From the NCBI GenBank assembly GCA_963678085.1, contig OY782680.1, forward strand, positions 1,860,001 through 1,924,000: DNA of 64,000 nucleotides, given 5' to 3'. The position numbers were made by a program, and so were the translations under genes. Of the stretch, positions 1 to 9,400 are shown in pieces; position 1 is the stretch's first letter, and each line of letters starts with the position of its first letter. Under the pieces are notes generated by a model. The model was not told the origin of the DNA and did no database searches. It saw only the letters and a list, made by a program, of their open reading frames with translations. The DNA comes from Aliishimia sp963678085. Its GTDB lineage: Bacteria; Pseudomonadota; Alphaproteobacteria; Rhodobacterales; Rhodobacteraceae.

Positions 1-37
1 GGGCCGCAGCTGCTGTGGCCGTCAAAAGCGTTTTCAT
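1..37 (-). CDS. 5' end of a truncated exported protein gene
   Basis: The reverse strand has an ATG at 37 preceded by a purine-rich GGGAG, and reads MKTLLTATAAAA before the window ends. A lysine followed by a hydrophobic, alanine-rich stretch is how a Sec signal peptide begins, so this is probably the first dozen codons of a secreted or periplasmic protein transcribed away from the sugar dehydrogenase gene. Nothing can be said about its function. Confidence 0.55.
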   Translation of the reverse strand, partial: MKTLLTATAAAA

Positions 38-153
38 TTTCGTCTCCCTGAACGATCTTGTGAATGTATCGTGAGAGATTAGGCCGCAAAATTGCAAAAG
101 AAAAGTAGCATTTTTGGGCTCGCGCGTTACGTGTGATTTCAGGAGGATTTACG

Positions 154-1230
154 ATGATGCGCGCATTTATGACAACACTGTGTGGGGGCGTTTTGTCTCT
201 GCTTCCCTTTGGGCTATCTGCTTTTGAGGTCAATACTTTGGCGCAAGGTTTTGATACGCCTTGGGCGATTGAGATGTTGCCAAATGGGGCGCTCTTGGTG
301 ACCGAGCGCGATGGGGCATTGATCTATGTTCATGGCGACAGGCGGCACCGGGTTGCGGGGGTTCCGCGGGTGGTTGCGCAGGGGCAGGGCGGACTTTTAG
401 ATGTGACCTTGCCGCGCGATTTTGCCCAGACCCGCGACGTGTTTCTGACCTACAGCAAGGATCAGGGGCGTGGCACTGGGACCGCTCTGGCCGTTGGGCA
501 ATTGTCTGACAATGGGGAACGTCTTGAAAATGTGAGGGATTTGTTTGTTTCGGCCCCCGGCGGGCGCACAGGTCGGCATTTTGGGTCACGGGTGATTGAG
601 GGGCCGGATGGGACCTTGTTTGTCACGATTGGCGATCGCGGGGATCGACCCTCGGCGCAAGATCTCACCAATCACAGCGGAACGATCGTGCGGATTAACC
701 GGGATGGCTCTATTCCGCAGGACAATCCGTTTGTTGGTGTGCAAGGCGCGCAGCCCGAGATTTGGTCCTATGGGCATCGCAACCCGCAAGGGGCTGGTTT
801 TGGCGCGGATGGGCAGCTTTGGACGGCCGAGCACGGGGCGCGCGGTGGTGATGAGGTGAATAAGATTATGCCCGGCGCGAATTATGGCTGGCCGGTGATT
901 TCCTACGGCACCCATTATAATGGCAGCAAAATCGGCGAGGGCACCCATAAAGAGGGGATGCAACAGCCGGAATTTTACTGGGATCCCTCGATAGCCCCGT
1001 CTGGTCTCTTGGTGTATTCTGGTAGGAAAAACAAGGATCTAGGGGGTGCTATTTTTGTGGGGTCGCTCAAGTTTGACTATATTGCGCAGCTCTCACCAGA
1101 TGGTGGCCAAGAAATCGCGCAGTTTCAAACGCCTGATACCTTGCGCGTGCGGGATCTGATCGAAACGCCAGAGGGCGATATTCTATTCTTGTCGGTCGGG
1201 CAGGGGGCTGTCTATCGGCTAGAGCCCTAA
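154..1230 (+). CDS. PQQ-dependent aldose sugar dehydrogenase (soluble GDH-B/Asd-like beta-propeller)
   Basis: The product is 358 residues. Residues 1-23 form a signal peptide ending near LSA/FEV, so the enzyme should be periplasmic. It matches the Asd/YliI type of PQQ-dependent sugar dehydrogenase: it has GRHFGSR around residue 140 (catalytic-His region), YGHRNPQG at about 206-213 and the loop EHGARGGDEVN at about 226-236. The family oxidises aldoses to lactones with PQQ and calcium; the true substrate here is unknown. The ATG at 154 is chosen because AGGAGG lies at 141-146; the upstream in-frame GTG at 133 would place the Shine-Dalgarno inside the gene. The 3' end overlaps the convergent mtnP by 12 nt. 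One copy of the odd palindrome ATTGTCTGACAAT lies in the gene at 501-513. Confidence 0.88.
   Translation: MMRAFMTTLCGGVLSLLPFGLSAFEVNTLAQGFDTPWAIEMLPNGALLVTERDGALIYVHGDRRHRVAGVPRVVAQGQGGLLDVTLPRDFAQTRDVFLTYSKDQGRGTGTALAVGQLSDNGERLENVRDLFVSAPGGRTGRHFGSRVIEGPDGTLFVTIGDRGDRPSAQDLTNHSGTIVRINRDGSIPQDNPFVGVQGAQPEIWSYGHRNPQGAGFGADGQLWTAEHGARGGDEVNKIMPGANYGWPVISYGTHYNGSKIGEGTHKEGMQQPEFYWDPSIAPSGLLVYSGRKNKDLGGAIFVGSLKFDYIAQLSPDGGQEIAQFQTPDTLRVRDLIETPEGDILFLSVGQGAVYRLEP
501..513. repeat. TTGTCTGACAA odd palindrome, copy 1
   Basis: ATTGTCTGACAAT inside the sugar dehydrogenase gene, read as codons for LSDN. The same 13-mer occurs at 60643-60655 inside gyrA; the shared 11-bp core also occurs at 27013, 33595 and 44805. 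See the corresponding finding. Confidence 0.6.
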
Positions 1231-2097
1231 CACGCGCCCTGCAACTGCGTCTAACTTGGTAATAAGCTCAGGATCACGCGCCTCTGGGGCGGTGATCATG
1301 GCGAAATCCAGGGCGCGATCACAGCCGTGGGGGCAGGGTGTGCGCTCGGCGCCAAGCAGGGCGGGCAGTCCTTTCACCAAATTGCGCGCCCTTTCCGCGT
1401 TGCCCGTGAGGGTCTTGATGATCTCGGTCACATCAACCTCACCATGATCGGGATGCCAGCTGTCATAATCGGTGATCATGGCAATGGAGGCGTAACAGAG
1501 CTCCGCTTCGCGGGCGAGTTTGGCCTCGGGCATATTGGTCATTCCAATCACATCGCAGCCCCAAACTTCACGGTAGAGCTTGGATTCCGCCAATGTCGAG
1601 AATTGCGGTCCCTCCATCGCCAGATATGTGCCGCCCCGATGCACGGTGATGCCCGCCGTTTTAGCAGCGGTTTGCGCCGCATCCGAAAGGCGCGCGCAGG
1701 TTGGGTGGGCAACTGAGACATGGGCCACGCATCCAGGGCCAAAAAAGCTCTTTTCGCGGGCAAAGGTACGGTCGATGAACTGATCTACGATGACGAAATG
1801 GCCTGGCTCCATCTCTTCACGAAAGGAGCCACAGGCCGAGACAGAGAAAATATCGGTGACACCAAGGCGTTTGAGCGCATCAATATTGGCACGATAGGGA
1901 ACTGATGAGGGCGAATGCACATGTCCGCGCCCATGCCGGGGCAAAAAGGCCATTTTGATCCCCTGCAAGCGACCTGTTAGAATTTGATCTGAGGGCGCGC
2001 CCCAAGGGGTGTCAACGCTTTGCCACTGTGCCTCTTGCAGCCCGTCAATCTCGTAAATGCCAGAGCCGCCAATGACGCCTATCATCGTTTCGCCCAT
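1219..2097 (-). CDS. mtnP: S-methyl-5'-thioadenosine phosphorylase
   Basis: This is a 292-residue purine-nucleoside-phosphorylase-fold enzyme that cleaves methylthioadenosine to adenine and methylthioribose-1-phosphate, the first step of methionine salvage. Family marks are the N-terminal GVIGGSGIYEIDGL, the GPQFST segment, MTNMPEAKLAREAELCYA, and the C-terminal half of normal length. The reading frame stays open far upstream, but homology begins at MIGVIGGSG. I start at ATG 2097 (MGETMIG) because GAGG lies 6 nt upstream; ATG 2085 is the alternative. It is divergent from the rsmB-like gene with 80 bp between starts, and its stop overlaps the convergent sugar dehydrogenase. Confidence 0.93.
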   Translation of the reverse strand: MGETMIGVIGGSGIYEIDGLQEAQWQSVDTPWGAPSDQILTGRLQGIKMAFLPRHGRGHVHSPSSVPYRANIDALKRLGVTDIFSVSACGSFREEMEPGHFVIVDQFIDRTFAREKSFFGPGCVAHVSVAHPTCARLSDAAQTAAKTAGITVHRGGTYLAMEGPQFSTLAESKLYREVWGCDVIGMTNMPEAKLAREAELCYASIAMITDYDSWHPDHGEVDVTEIIKTLTGNAERARNLVKGLPALLGAERTPCPHGCDRALDFAMITAPEARDPELITKLDAVAGRVLGL

Positions 2098-2177
2098 CTC
2101 ATACCTCATCTTTGCCATTGATTTTACCGTGCCATGCGGACAATGCAGAAGGCAAGTTGTATGATAGTGGGGGAGCC

Positions 2178-3350
2178 ATGACACCAGGGGCGCGGGTTGC
2201 GGCGGCGATTGAGATATTGGATCAAATTGAAGCGGGCGGCGCGGCAGAGCAGGCTTTGACCGCTTGGGCACGGCGCAGCCGGTTTGCGGGCTCAAAGGAC
2301 CGGGCCGCCCTGCGGGATCTGGTGTTTGACGCGTTGCGTAATTATCAAAGCTATCGCAGCTATGCGGCGGGGCATGTGCCCTTTGGGCGGGCGCTGATGA
2401 TTGGGGCGCAGCGTGCGTCGGGTGAGTCATTACAAAATATTTTTTCTGGCCAAGGATATGCGCCGCCGCCCGTGCAGGAGGATGAGCTGGCCCCGCCACA
2501 AGAGGGGCTTTGGGATTTGCCAGATTGGTTAATTCCAAAATTCCAAGACGCTTTGGGGGATCAGGCCTATGCCCAAGCGCAATTGCTGCGCGCGCGTGCG
2601 CCGGTGACTGTGCGGGTGAACGTGCTGAAAGGGGCGAAATCCTACGCGTTGGATCAGTTGCGAAAAGATGGGTTTCACGTGCAAGAGAACCCAATGGCCG
2701 AGACGGCGCTGACCGTGACCGGACCCGCCAAAGGTCTGACGCAAACCAAGGCATTTCAGGCCGGGCTGTTTGAATTGCAAGATGCGGGCAGTCAGGCGCT
2801 GATAGAGTGGCTGGCGCTTTGCTCTGGGGAGAGTTGCTTGGACTATTGCGCGGGGGGCGGGGGAAAGGCGCTTGCGATGGCGGCGCAAACCCAGGCGCTT
2901 GTGGTCGCTCATGATGCGGATAGCACGCGAATGAAGGATATCGCGCCACGTGCGCGGCGGGCTGGCGCGCAGATTCAGGTCTTGCCCAAATCCGCTTGGC
3001 CGAAAACGGGTTTTGACACGGTTTTGATTGATGTGCCCTGTTCAGGCTCTGGCACGTGGCGACGCAACCCTGATGCCAAATTGCGCTTTTCTGAGGGGGA
3101 TCTTGCGCGGCTGACAGCTACTCAGGCAGAGATTTTGGAGGAGGCTTTGCCTTATGTCGGCCCAGGCGGGCGTCTTGTTTATGCGACCTGCTCCGTTCTC
3201 AAAGATGAAAATGAGGCGCAAATAGAGCGGTTATTGGCAGATCATCCGACTTGGTGCCTTAGCGCGAAGATCCGGCTTGGGGTCGATTCTTGGCATGATG
3301 GTTTCTTTGGGGCACAGCTAATGCGGGTTTCGGATACATTATCTACCTAG
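2178..3350 (+). CDS. RsmB/NOP-family rRNA (cytosine-C5) methyltransferase
   Basis: A 390-residue S-adenosylmethionine-dependent methylase of the RsmB/Sun/NOP2 family, which makes m5C in 16S rRNA. The N-terminal part resembles the NusB-like extension. The catalytic half shows the RVNVLK segment, motif I LDYCAGGGGKALA (about residue 220), motif IV DVPCSGSGTWRRNP (about 285, first catalytic Cys) and motif VI YATCSVLKDENE (about 337, second Cys). The ATG at 2178 is preceded by GGGGGAG; the frame extends 22 codons further upstream but into the mtnP promoter region. The exact target cytosine (C967 in E. coli RsmB) is not provable here. Confidence 0.86.
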   Translation: MTPGARVAAAIEILDQIEAGGAAEQALTAWARRSRFAGSKDRAALRDLVFDALRNYQSYRSYAAGHVPFGRALMIGAQRASGESLQNIFSGQGYAPPPVQEDELAPPQEGLWDLPDWLIPKFQDALGDQAYAQAQLLRARAPVTVRVNVLKGAKSYALDQLRKDGFHVQENPMAETALTVTGPAKGLTQTKAFQAGLFELQDAGSQALIEWLALCSGESCLDYCAGGGGKALAMAAQTQALVVAHDADSTRMKDIAPRARRAGAQIQVLPKSAWPKTGFDTVLIDVPCSGSGTWRRNPDAKLRFSEGDLARLTATQAEILEEALPYVGPGGRLVYATCSVLKDENEAQIERLLADHPTWCLSAKIRLGVDSWHDGFFGAQLMRVSDTLST

Positions 3351-3402
3351 ACTTGTGAGGTTAAGTTCAGTACATTCAAATAGATAGATGCTTTGTGGTA
3401 GC

Positions 3403-3417
3403 TTAACGATAACTTAA
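3403..3417 (+). promoter_or_regulatory. CtrA-binding site upstream of cckA
   Basis: TTAA, seven bases (CGATAAC), TTAA: an exact match to the full CtrA consensus TTAA-N7-TTAA of alphaproteobacteria. It ends 46 bp before the cckA start, in a promoter position. CckA is the kinase at the top of the CtrA phosphorelay, so a CtrA box here implies feedback control. The match is direct; its function is inferred. Confidence 0.6.
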
Positions 3418-3463
3418 CGGTGAATGATTGATATATCGAAAGTGACATAAAATAAGGCTGGAT

Positions 3464-5770
3464 ATGGTGGTATCGCACCAACACACCGCTCTGTTAGAGA
3501 TTGCAAGCTTGGCCAAACTGCGCCGGCACGGCTTGTTCTTTTCTGTCTTTCTTTTATGCGTTTTGACCTTTGCCGCGCCAGCCGGATTGCCAAAGCTGAT
3601 TTTGCTTTCAGCGACAAGCGCCGTGTCTTTGACAGTTGTAGCCCTTTTCATTCTCTGGACGTTTCTTGATATCCGACGCGAGCAGGAGGCAAAAAACCTT
3701 ACTGCCTTTATCAAACATGATCAGGTGGCTAGTTTCATTACAGACGCCTCCGGGCAGATCCGCTCGGTAAATGCGGCTGCGATTGAGCGCTGCGATGGTG
3801 AGATTGGGCAAACAGTTGCGCAATCCCTGCGCATGCTTATGGCGAACCCCTCTCCTGTCTTGGCGCGTTTGCGCACGCTTTTGGAAACAGAGCATGGCGG
3901 GCATGAGGATGTTGCGACCTTGCGTGGTCATTTGCGCATTTCTGTGCATGGGCTTGCGGGGGGTCAAATCTGCTGGCGGGTTCAAGATCTAAGGCCTGAG
4001 GAAGAGGTGATTTGGAATGATCCGGGCGAGCTGCCTTTTGTGATCATTGAGGACAACACAGCCCTTAAAGCGATGAATGCTGCGGCAGAGGTGTTGTCGC
4101 TGGACATGCCTCGGAACTGGGAAATCCTGCTTGATGCTCTGAGTTCGAAAAATGGTCAGATCATTGAGCTGAGTGGGCCGGAGGGGCAAGCGCATGTCGT
4201 GAGTGTGTGGCGAATGGATGCGCAGCCGATGGGCCAAAAGGTCTATTTCCTGCCCGCAGCCCTGCATTCGCAAGCCGCCAAGCAAGAGGCGATAGATGCG
4301 CTGCCCGTTCCACTTTTGCGCGTCTCGCCAGAGGGTGATATTCTTGCGTTTAACAACTCTGCGAAAGCATTGGTTGGGGACAGTCTGCGGCAGGGTGCGC
4401 TTCTTGTGGATCTGATGGAGGGGCTGGGGCGTTCAGTGCGCGATTGGCTGGATGCGGCGCTGCAAGAGAGATCTGGCCAGAATTCGGAATTCCTGCGGTT
4501 GCGCCGCGCCGATAAAGAAGTTTTCGTGCAAGTCACACTGAACCCGCTGCGCTTTGCGGATGAGCGCGGTTTGATTGCTGTATTGAATGATGCAACAGAG
4601 CTGAAAACGCTTGAGGCCCAGTTCGTGCAAAGCCAAAAGATGCAGGCGATTGGGCAGCTCGCAGGCGGTGTCGCGCATGACTTTAATAACCTTTTGACTG
4701 CGATTTCAGGCCATTGCGATCTGCTCTTGCTGCGCCATGATCACGGCGATCAGGATTACGCGGATCTGACGCAGATTAACCAAAATGCCAATCGCGCGGC
4801 TGCCTTGGTCTCTCAGCTCTTGGCCTTTTCTCGCAAGCAAACTTTGCGGCCCAAAACGCTTGATATGCGGGAAACATTGTCGGATCTGAGCCATCTGTTG
4901 AACCGGCTGGTGGGCGAGCGTGTGACGCTTAAGACAACGCTGGACGAAAACCTGCCACAGATTCACGCAGATAAGCGCCAATTGGAACAGGTGCTGATGA
5001 ATTTGGTGGTGAACGCACGCGATGCGATGATGCCTGAGGGGGGGGAAATCAAAATCCACTGCGCGCCTCTGCATTTGGATGAACCTTTGTCCCGTGACTC
5101 CGCTCAGGTTCCAGCCGGGGAATATGTGCATGTCTCGGTCTCTGATGAGGGCGTGGGTATAGCACAAGACATGCTGCAAAAGGTCTTTGAACCCTTCTTT
5201 ACAACGAAACGCACGGATGAAGGCACCGGGCTTGGCCTGTCCACCGCTTACGGGATTGTGAAGCAAACCGGCGGCTTTATCTTTGTTGATAGCGTTGTTG
5301 GTGAGGGAACGACCTTTTCTCTGTATCTGCCCGCGCCTTCTGATGCCGCAGCGGCTGCGCCTGCACAGGAACGGGCCAAGAAGTCTGCATCGTTGCCAGC
5401 TCAGGCCGAAGGGGTTATCTTGCTTGTGGAAGATGAGGCCCCGGTTCGTGCCTTTGCATCGCGTGCGCTCAGATTGCGTGGCTATACGGTCCTAGAAGCA
5501 GACAGCGCGGAAGCGGCTTTGGAGACCTTGCATGATCCCTCGCTGGATATAGATGTGTTTGTCACGGATGTGGTTATGCCAGGAATGGATGGCCCATCCT
5601 GGGTGAAAGAGGCGCTCACCGCGCGCCCAGACACCAAAGTTGTGTTCGTATCGGGCTATGCAGAGGACAGTTTCGGCGAAACCCAGGCGCGCATCCCAAA
5701 TTCAGTTTTCTTGCCAAAGCCGTTCTCCCTCACGGATTTGGCGGAAACGGTTCACAAACAGCTTCATTAG
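3464..5770 (+). CDS. cckA: Cell-cycle hybrid histidine kinase CckA
   Basis: A 768-residue inner-membrane hybrid kinase. Two membrane helices lie at about residues 25-43 and 46-67. PAS-like regions follow, then a HisKA domain with phospho-acceptor His405 in the CckA-type motif GGVAHDFNNLLTAISGHCD, a HATPase with DEGVGI and GTGLGLSTAYGIV, and a C-terminal receiver (starting VILLVEDE, phospho-acceptor Asp702 in TDVVMPGMDG). In the order CckA phosphorylates ChpT, which passes phosphate to CtrA and CpdR. In roseobacters the pathway chiefly controls motility, gene transfer agents and mixed phenotypes rather than viability. It stands alone, with a CtrA box in front. Confidence 0.92.
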   Translation: MVVSHQHTALLEIASLAKLRRHGLFFSVFLLCVLTFAAPAGLPKLILLSATSAVSLTVVALFILWTFLDIRREQEAKNLTAFIKHDQVASFITDASGQIRSVNAAAIERCDGEIGQTVAQSLRMLMANPSPVLARLRTLLETEHGGHEDVATLRGHLRISVHGLAGGQICWRVQDLRPEEEVIWNDPGELPFVIIEDNTALKAMNAAAEVLSLDMPRNWEILLDALSSKNGQIIELSGPEGQAHVVSVWRMDAQPMGQKVYFLPAALHSQAAKQEAIDALPVPLLRVSPEGDILAFNNSAKALVGDSLRQGALLVDLMEGLGRSVRDWLDAALQERSGQNSEFLRLRRADKEVFVQVTLNPLRFADERGLIAVLNDATELKTLEAQFVQSQKMQAIGQLAGGVAHDFNNLLTAISGHCDLLLLRHDHGDQDYADLTQINQNANRAAALVSQLLAFSRKQTLRPKTLDMRETLSDLSHLLNRLVGERVTLKTTLDENLPQIHADKRQLEQVLMNLVVNARDAMMPEGGEIKIHCAPLHLDEPLSRDSAQVPAGEYVHVSVSDEGVGIAQDMLQKVFEPFFTTKRTDEGTGLGLSTAYGIVKQTGGFIFVDSVVGEGTTFSLYLPAPSDAAAAAPAQERAKKSASLPAQAEGVILLVEDEAPVRAFASRALRLRGYTVLEADSAEAALETLHDPSLDIDVFVTDVVMPGMDGPSWVKEALTARPDTKVVFVSGYAEDSFGETQARIPNSVFLPKPFSLTDLAETVHKQLH

Positions 5771-5833
5771 AGCAGGGCTAGAAAGGATCTCCTTGGCTTC
5801 TGGCTAATTGGGGCTGTGCGATTCGCCTATGCC

Positions 5834-5849
5834 TATCAACATGTTGATA
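5834..5849. promoter_or_regulatory. Perfect 16-bp palindrome, possible operator
   Basis: TATCAACATGTTGATA is identical to its reverse complement. It lies 64 bp after the cckA stop and about 580 bp before the RTX/Hint gene. The length and symmetry suggest a dimeric regulator site; the regulator is unknown. Confidence 0.35.
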
Positions 5850-6180
5850 AACAGGGGCGCATTCTTGCGTTTCCCGAACCTTAAGCCGCGCGAAACAGGG
5901 GATTGGCCGCGAATCGGAAACAAAAATGTCACGGTTTTGAATCAATTTGTCAACCCAGGGTTGGAAAATCGACGGGCGTAACTGTTTGTTAATGAGCAAC
6001 AATTTACCAAGAATTCACGGGAATTTTTGAGATCTTACCTCGAAATTTTGGATATTATGCCGTGTTTGAAAACAATTGCCCTCTCTCGTGGTGTCGCGAA
6101 ACGAAGAGTTTGCTTATGTATCAACCAGATAGAGAAAATTTTCCGATAAGTTTTGCTTTGCGAAGGCAAACTAAGCGCAT

Positions 6181-6202
6181 AGCTTTAGATAAACTTAAAG
6201 CT
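6181..6202. repeat. Inverted repeat AGCTTTA-N8-TAAAGCT
   Basis: Seven-base arms separated by eight bases, 230 bp upstream of the RTX/Hint start. It could be an operator or an mRNA leader hairpin. There is no T-run, so it is not a terminator. Confidence 0.3.
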
Positions 6203-6431
6203 GGGAAAACTACACGTTCAGGGGTAAGTCTGTCGATAAATATGCACGGATTGGTTGTGGTGGCGGAGCCTGTGCGAAACCAGTTCAGTCATAGGGCAAC
6301 CGGGTGCTCAGCCGCGCAGAAGTTGGCACAGCGGCTTGGGATAACGGTGTGGCCGTGAGAGAGAGTATTTGGGGCATTGTAACGCCTGCAGCGTATAAAA
6401 CGGCTTATGGGGCTGTTACTAGGAGTAAAAA

Positions 6432-9400
6432 ATGACCGGTTATGTCTATAGGTGGCAAGACGGCGCGATCGACGGAACAAATAGTGTCGATGGGCCCGAT
6501 GGTCGTGTCTCAATATCTGTGGCCACGCCCACGAATGCAGAGGGCAGATGTTGGCTGATTGGAAAATTTACCTCTGGCGATAGCGATCCCGAACTTGGTG
6601 CTTATGGCACGAGCTCGCCCGTTTCACTGCATGCTGATTTTGCCACGCCAATCTCTGATGTCACGTTTGAAATTTTCGATGTAGATTACATTGCTGAGCG
6701 CTGGGATGATAAAGTCACCATCATCGCGCTTGATGAGGACGGCAACCAAGTCCCCGTCGAGTTTTCCAATTTGGGGCAGCACAGCGTGAGCGGCAACACG
6801 ATTGAGGCAGATGGCTCAGCCTCGTCCAATATTGATGGGCCGGGTGCCACTGATACGGTCACGGTTACAATTGCAGGGCCGATTGTCTCTCTCGAAATTG
6901 TTCACGACAATGGCTCGGATTTTGAGCAAGCGGGCACAATCGCGATTGGTGATTTGCATTTCAATGCGGCAGGCCCGGTGGATCCTGACGGTGTTGTGGA
7001 TGGCGAAGCCTTTGATGAAACCATGGTGCTCGGCTATGATGATTCCAATGCGCCAACCGATCAGGGCGGCGACCGGATCACAACCGGTGACGATACCATC
7101 TATGGCAATGGCGGCGATGATTCCATTGACGGCGATGCGGGCGATGATCTGATTTACGGGGATAGCGGGCGCCAACAAGCCGCACCTCAAACAGAGCGTG
7201 TGGCGCTGGAATGGTCGCAATCCCCTTATGCCGCAGATCGTTCCTGGGTGGAGGATTTCTCGCAAAATGTGGGCGGGATCACTGTCGATGTCTGTGTCAG
7301 ATCAGAAAATTATCACCTATCAGTAGAGCATTCGACGGACCAAATTAACGTTGATGGGATCGCTGATGATGGTGATCCAGTGAATGATACCAGCTCAATC
7401 TCGCTCGGCTCTTCAAATGCGACTGCTGCCGGAACCGTCTCTGTCGAGTTTTCATCCCAGGTTGAGAATGTCTCGTTCCGCATCGCGGATCTGGATTTTT
7501 CCGCCTCTGTGACGGTGAACGCTTATGATGGCGATGGCAACCGTATTCCTGTTGAATTCGTAAATGCCGGCTCAGGTGTTGAGCTGCAGGACGAAGATGG
7601 GGATGGGGTCGTCGATACGGCGGAGGATGCCGATTACGAGACGGGAAGCCCCGAGACATCTCCTTTGAATTCTGTGGGTGTGTTCATCGCGGGCCCGGTG
7701 GATTGCCTGGAAATCATCTATGATGCTGAGGGCAATCTTGGATCCTCAACCCATATCTCCGACATCTATTTTGACGCAACAACTGGGGCTGAACTTGGGC
7801 TAGCCGGCGATGATACGATCACAGGCGGCGCGGGCGCTGACACGATCTATGGGGAAGAGGGCGATGATGTCCTAGAGGGCGGCGCCGGGGCCGATAGTCT
7901 CTTTGGCGGGGATGACCGCGATATCTTGCTGGCAAATGGCGGCGATACCGTCGATGGCGGCGCGGGCGGAGATGATTACGATATTCTCGATCTGCGCGGG
8001 CTCGGGCAATTCTACCTGACGGGCCCCTCGGGTTCTGGGGATCCGGTCCCTGATAGCAACGGCAATGGCTATGACGGCATGGTCATTTTTGTGAATGATG
8101 AGGAAGAGCCTACCGGCGAAACCATCTCCTTTACCGAAATTGAATTTTTCCGCGGCGATAATGTTGGCCGCCCGCCCATCGCAAATGATGATACTGCCGA
8201 GGTGATGGAGGATTCCTCGGTCAATATCGCCGTTCTGCTTAATGACAGTGATCCTGACGCGCAGGCGATCACGGTGATTTCGGCCACCTCTCCCGACGGG
8301 CATGTGGCGATCAACCCCGATGGCAGCCTAACCTTTACCCCGGCGGCTGATTTCAACGGGCCAACCACGATCACCTACACGATATCAGATCCAGATGGAA
8401 ATGAAGATACCGCAACCGTTTATGTGACAGTTACGCCGGTTAATGATGCGCCCATCGCCTGTGATGACAGTGATAGCACCGATGAAAACACGCCTGTCAC
8501 GATTGATCTACGGGCCAATGACCGCGACCCGGATGGCGATGATTTTATCGTTGTGGCCGCCTCGGTTCCCGCCGAACAAGGCAGTTTGACCGCCAATCCA
8601 GATGGCACCTACGTCTTTACGCCCGCCGATGATTTTGTGGGTGAGGCGGTGATTTCCTACACGATTGAGGATGAGGGCGGTCTGCAAGATAGCGCGGTGC
8701 ATCTTATCCAGGTCCGTGAAGTGAATGTTGCGCCTGTCGCTGTGGATGATGTGCTGAGCGATCCCATTTTGGCGGGCACGGCGATTACCATAGATGCGCT
8801 CTCAAATGACAGTGATCCTGATGGGGATGATCTGGCGATTGTCAGTGCCTCGGTTCCGGCGGCGCAGGGCACTGTGGCAATTATCGGTAATCAATTGGTG
8901 TTCACCTCGAACTCAGGTTTCGAGGGCACCGCGAACATCACCTACACGATCGAGGATGAGGCAGGTCTTACCGACACCGCTCAGGTCTATATTCCGGTAT
9001 CCGATGGCATCGTGACAGGGACGGGCGGCGGCGATCTGATCAATGCAGGATACTTGGGTGATCCGGGCTTTGATAACATTGATGACGAAGATGCTTTGCT
9101 GCCAGGAGATGCGCCCAATGATGATGTGGTTCATGCCGGGGCAGGGGATGATACGATCCTTGCGGGCCTGGGCGATGATGAGGTGCTTGGCGGGTCCGGC
9201 GATGATCTGATTGATGGCGGCACTGGCGACGATACGCTTTGGGGCGGCGATGATCGTGATCGGTTTGAAAACGTCAATGCGGGCGATAGTGTTGATGGCG
9301 GCTCGGGCGGTGACGATTATGATATTCTTGACCTCACCGACCCCGACGCGGCTGGCTCCTTTACCATCACGCGCACCAATGAGGATGAGAATGGCAACGG

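Larger units (their letters stand above)
5771..6431. other. 660-bp intergenic region upstream of the RTX/Hint gene
   Basis: The longest non-coding stretch of the window, and more AT-rich than its flanks. It holds a perfect 16-bp palindrome (5834-5849), an inverted repeat (6181-6202) and a TATAAA at 6394-6399 that could be the -10 box of the following gene; I see no good -35. A 98-codon open frame (6062-6358) has no ribosome-binding site or recognisable homology and I do not call it. The size suggests complex control of the large secreted protein downstream. Confidence 0.6.

Noticed and set aside
631..640. HIP1 octamer GCGATCGC
   Set aside because: Only about one copy seen around 632-639, as expected by chance; it is not the repeated motif of this genome.
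2098..2949. Long upstream extension of the mtnP reading frame (284 further codons)
   Set aside because: It runs antisense to the rsmB-like gene, is proline- and serine-rich without family similarity, and the mtnP family start lies at 2097 with a ribosome-binding site.
6062..6358. 98-codon open frame in the gap before the RTX gene
   Set aside because: No ribosome-binding site, no recognisable domain, mixed composition. Kept as intergenic.
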